A DNA stretch of 38,791 nucleotides from a virus, in IMG/VR virus record IMGVR_UViG_3300043602_000141, positions 1 through 38,791 of that record; one strand, given 5' to 3'. The notes under the pieces were generated by a model that ran no database searches, had not been told where the DNA came from, and saw nothing but the letters and a program-made list of their open reading frames with translations. Position 1 is the stretch's first letter. Each line of letters starts with the position of its first letter. Positions 36,071-38,791 of the stretch are shown here, piece by piece. The position numbers and the translations under genes are program-made.

Positions 36071-37294
36071 ATGGCCTTTGTCGCGCGGTCGACCTATGAG
36101 TTCGACGATCCGCCGGCGGTGGCGCCGGCGCACGGGATCCGGGTCGCGACGCTGGGCGACGTGCCGCGGCTGGTCGCGATGGGGCAGCGGTTCCGGGGCG
36201 CGAGTGCCTACGCGGCGACGCTGACCGACGATCCGGCGGCGATGGCGGAGGCGGCGACACGGGCGATCACGGACCCGCGCGGCCTGCTGCTGGTGTCGGA
36301 GGCGGCCGATCAGATCACGGGCATGTTGGGGATGCAGATTTTCCGGCCGCTGTTCGGCGGCGAGCTCGTGGCGGGCGAGCTGTTCTGGTGGGTCGAGCCG
36401 GAGGCGCGCGGCGCCGGGCTGCGGCTGCTGCGCCAGGCGGAGGCGTGGGCGGGGGCGCAGGGCGTCACGCGGATCCAGATGGTGGCGCCGGTCTCGACGC
36501 CGGCGCTCGCGCGCGTCTACCAGCGGCTCGGCTACACGCCGATCGAAACCACGTACGCGCGGACGCTGCCGGCGGGGGCGGCTGATCCGCCTGAGACCTC
36601 TCAGACCTCTGAGACCTCTCAGATCGACGACGTCGCGGCCGCGTGTCGGGATCGGGTGGCGTTGGGGGCACCGCCACTCGCCTCGATCGCGGCCGCGTCG
36701 GCGGTCGTGGGCGTCGACGCGATCCGCGTGCATGATGACGTGTTGCCGGCCGACTATGCGGCGTTCGCGCGCGATCGGCCGTTCGGGTCGGTGGCGATCG
36801 GCGGGGCGACGTTCCACGGGATCGCGGAGTGTCCCGATCAGACGCTCGTCGACTGGATCCGGGCGCGCTACCCGCAGGCGCGGCCGACGCTCACGTTCTT
36901 TCGGCAATCGCCCGCGGGGCAGCTCGAGCCGAATTACGTCCATACCGACCGCGATATGGGCGACTGGACCGCGATCCTGTACCTGACCGACGCGCCGGCG
37001 CCTGGGGACGGGACGACGTTTTGGCGGCATCGGGACACGGGCGCCACGGCGTCGACGGCGACCACAGAGGCGGAGTTTCGCGCGGAGTGGGCGCAGTGGC
37101 GGGATCTCGACCGCTGGGCGCCGTGGCATACGGTGCGCGCGGCGCCGGGCCGGCTGGTGCTCTTTCCGGCGCCGTGCTTTCACTCGCGCGCCATCCTCGA
37201 GAACTACGGCACCGCGGGCCAGGATGCGCGCTTGATCCAACTCGTGTTCGGGACGGGCTCGCTCGAGCCTGCAGAGGGGGCGCCATGTGTGTAG
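36071..37294 (+). CDS. GNAT acetyltransferase fused to 2OG-Fe(II) oxygenase-like domain
   Basis: 407 residues. Residues 22-165 are a GNAT domain: FWWVEPEARGAGLRLLRQAEAWAGAQGVTRIQM (105-137) contains the acetyl-CoA loop RGAG (113-116), and ARVYQRLGYTPIETTY closes it. A linker with ETSQTSETSQ (175-184) leads to residues 190-395, which look like a 2-oxoglutarate/Fe(II) dioxygenase: H291 and D293 (YVHTDRD) as the HxD pair, PGDGTTFW, then H371 (CFHSRAI) and R387 as possible distal ligands. GNAT genes occur in phage tail modules, but this fusion is unusual. It might modify virion or host components. Activity is inferred from motifs. Confidence 0.78.
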   Translation: MAFVARSTYEFDDPPAVAPAHGIRVATLGDVPRLVAMGQRFRGASAYAATLTDDPAAMAEAATRAITDPRGLLLVSEAADQITGMLGMQIFRPLFGGELVAGELFWWVEPEARGAGLRLLRQAEAWAGAQGVTRIQMVAPVSTPALARVYQRLGYTPIETTYARTLPAGAADPPETSQTSETSQIDDVAAACRDRVALGAPPLASIAAASAVVGVDAIRVHDDVLPADYAAFARDRPFGSVAIGGATFHGIAECPDQTLVDWIRARYPQARPTLTFFRQSPAGQLEPNYVHTDRDMGDWTAILYLTDAPAPGDGTTFWRHRDTGATASTATTEAEFRAEWAQWRDLDRWAPWHTVRAAPGRLVLFPAPCFHSRAILENYGTAGQDARLIQLVFGTGSLEPAEGAPCV

Positions 37295-38130
37295 GCACGG
37301 GCACGGCGATCGCGATCGCGGTGGCGGCGGGCACGTCGGCCGCGAGCATCTACTCGGCGAATAAACAAGCGGGATCCGCGCGCGAGGCGGTGGGCGCGCA
37401 AACGACCGCGGCGGAGAAAGCGGCGGATCTCCAATCGACGTCGGCGGCGGAGGCGCTCGCGTTCACCAAAGAGCAGGCGGCGCAGGCGCGGATCGATGCG
37501 GACGTGGCGCAGCGCGGCAACTACGACCAATGGAAAGCCGCGCAGGTCTACCAGAACGCGGGCAGCGCGGCGCGGGCGCGAAACATCAACGCCTTGGGCG
37601 CCCAGTACGGCGTGGCGGCGCGCGATATTCCGGAGATGGAGATTCCCGAGTATCGCAGCACGATCGCGGGCGCGGCGGCGGGGCCGGCGGCCGGGGCGGG
37701 GACACCGGGGACACCGGGGACGGCCGCGGCCGGCGTGCCGAATGGCGATTACCAGGCGTGGTTTCAGTCGCAAGTGGCGGGCAAGCCGGTCACGCAGCAA
37801 ACACTGCTCGATCTCGAGCAGTCGGGGGCGTTGTCGAAGGCCGGGATCACCCTGACGCCCGCGAACCAAGTCGGGGAACGCACCAAGATCAACGTGCCCG
37901 GGCTCGGGTGGGTGCGCGTGGGGTTCGGCGAGGGCGATTGGGTGTGGAAACCGCAGCCGGTGGGCGGTGCGGCGCCGGCGGCGGCACCGGGCACGGTGGG
38001 CGCCGCGATGCGCTACGCGCAACCGTCGACGGTGCCGGCGGTGTCCCCGGCGGCAACCTCGCCGGTCAATCCGGCGCTGACGGTCGATCCGTATCAGCGG
38101 CGCACGGTCCGCGACTATTTCGCCGCGTAG
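37285..38130 (+). CDS. Predicted internal/ejection protein with N-terminal hydrophobic segment, 281 aa
   Basis: 281 residues, overlapping the previous gene by 10 bases. MCVGTGTAIAIAVAAGTSAASIYSANKQAGSAREAV at the N-terminus is the MC...G...A...SIYSANK pattern common to small internal proteins of P22-like and other podoviruses: a Gly/Ala membrane-active helix followed by a coiled coil (about 35-100). A Gly/Pro/Ala linker and a YQAWFQSQVAGKPVTQQTLLDLEQSGAL helical motif follow. Likely released into the host envelope with the DNA; inference from pattern and place. Confidence 0.7.
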   Translation: MCVGTGTAIAIAVAAGTSAASIYSANKQAGSAREAVGAQTTAAEKAADLQSTSAAEALAFTKEQAAQARIDADVAQRGNYDQWKAAQVYQNAGSAARARNINALGAQYGVAARDIPEMEIPEYRSTIAGAAAGPAAGAGTPGTPGTAAAGVPNGDYQAWFQSQVAGKPVTQQTLLDLEQSGALSKAGITLTPANQVGERTKINVPGLGWVRVGFGEGDWVWKPQPVGGAAPAAAPGTVGAAMRYAQPSTVPAVSPAATSPVNPALTVDPYQRRTVRDYFAA

Positions 38131-38143
38131 AAGGGGGCTCCTG

Positions 38144-38791
38144 ATGGCGTTTGACGATTCCCTCGCGCCGGATCCGGACACGACGACGGATCCGTGGACG
38201 GACGATGAGCTGAACGCGACGCGGACGTTCGGCGCCGATTGGATGGCGGCGCATAGCATCCCGGACAGCTACGGCACGCCCGACGACGTCGTGAGCGTCT
38301 ACAAAGATTTCCGCCGCCAGGGCATGTCGCACGATGACGCGCGGCAGGGCGCGATCAACTACCTGGGGTGGGATCAACCGGTGCCGGGCGCGGTGCCGGA
38401 ACCGCCGCCGGCGACGGAGCCGCCCGCGCCGACCGCGCCGGCCGTGACGCCGCCGACGGGGCCGACCGCGCCGGCCTACGTCCCGCCGCCGGTCTCGACG
38501 GTCGGGGGCGGGTTCGACACGCCGCCGCCGGCCACGGCGGCGCCGGGGTATACGCCGGCCCCGCCGCGCGACCTGGGCACCGGGGTGCAAGTGCCGGGCT
38601 ATGTGCCTGACACGCCGGTGTTCGTGCCGCCGGCCTACGTCCCGCCGCCGGAGTTCGCGTACGACGAGTACACCTCGGCGACGCCGTTCGCCTATGACGA
38701 CTATGCGCCGACGACGGCGGCCGATCTCTCGGTCGATCCGTCGTATCAGTTCCGGGTCGGCGAAGGGCTCGAGGCGCTGACGAACAGCGCG
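38144..38791 (+). CDS. Predicted internal virion/ejection protein, N-terminal part (continues at window start)
   Basis: ATG 38144 follows AGGGGGCTCCTG. The part up to the window edge repeats the first 127 bases; joined at 38664/1, the gene ends at 574 and encodes 364 residues. Residues 1-80 are acidic and compact (DPWTDDELNATRTFGADWMAAH, VYKDFRRQGMSHDDARQGAINYLGW). Residues about 85-175 are Pro-rich and disordered (PPPATEPPAPTAPAVTPPTGP, YVPPP twice). The rest is Asn/Tyr-rich (see the entry at 2-574). Unknown family. Confidence 0.8.
   Translation, partial: MAFDDSLAPDPDTTTDPWTDDELNATRTFGADWMAAHSIPDSYGTPDDVVSVYKDFRRQGMSHDDARQGAINYLGWDQPVPGAVPEPPPATEPPAPTAPAVTPPTGPTAPAYVPPPVSTVGGGFDTPPPATAAPGYTPAPPRDLGTGVQVPGYVPDTPVFVPPAYVPPPEFAYDEYTSATPFAYDDYAPTTAADLSVDPSYQFRVGEGLEALTNSA
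38665..38791. repeat. Right copy of 127-bp terminal direct repeat
   Basis: Identical to bases 1-127. Collapsing one copy gives a 38,664-bp circle with no broken gene at the join. Confidence 0.95.

Noticed and set aside
33776-37240. Very long minus-strand open frame (1154 codons) opposite the tail genes
   Set aside because: Arg/Pro/His-rich translation with no domains. It mirrors the real gp4-like, gp10-like and GNAT-oxygenase genes and arises from high GC and codon bias.

Overview
The window is a complete, circularly closed genome of a GC-rich temperate phage with a P22-like (podovirus-type) head and tail module. The first 127 bases are repeated exactly as the last 127, so the contig closes on itself. 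The unique length is 38,664 bp, and the gene cut by the window edges runs from the right end into the left end. Temperate lifestyle rests on a tyrosine integrase beside the 3' half of a tRNA-Cys gene (attP), two repressor/operator regions and a BrnT/BrnA toxin-antitoxin pair. Virion relatedness to P22 rests on the portal, coat protein, gp4-like and gp10-like proteins and both terminase subunits. The host is not identifiable. High GC and a host tRNA-Cys(GCA) with encoded CCA and U73 are the only direct clues.

Layout in window coordinates. 38144-574 (across the junction), 584-5367 and 37285-38130: predicted internal/ejection proteins. 5382-6185: short tail-fibre-like protein with a P22-tailspike-type N-terminal motif. 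6208-7110: leftward brnT-brnA and a 64-residue HTH repressor, facing a strong rightward promoter; both operators are TACGGC-N3-GCCGTA. 7248-9307: rightward early genes including a PD-(D/E)XK nuclease. 9304-12513: leftward lysogeny block (small membrane and coiled-coil proteins, attP, integrase, HTH repressor). 12642-19767: a long rightward chain of mostly ATGA/TGATG-overlapping genes. It holds a Cro-like HTH protein, a replication initiator carrying five palindromic iterons inside its coding region, a DnaC-like helicase loader, several HTH proteins and a dense run of small zinc-ribbon proteins. 19750-22356: a leftward seven-gene cassette with an excisionase-like HTH, membrane proteins and two tandem GH-zinc-motif/HPD-GG paralogues. 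22926-38130: rightward packaging and morphogenesis block (TerS, small genes, TerL, portal, scaffold, coat, tail accessory proteins, a GNAT-2OG oxygenase fusion, ejection proteins).

How it works together: replication looks lambda O/P-like, with an initiator binding iterons inside its own gene and a loader recruiting host helicase; no phage polymerase, primase or SSB was recognised. Packaging is probably headful, as in P22, which fits a circularly assembling genome. Two separate promoter/operator switches suggest layered lysogeny control. No endolysin of a recognisable family was found, so the lysis genes are hidden among the unknowns.
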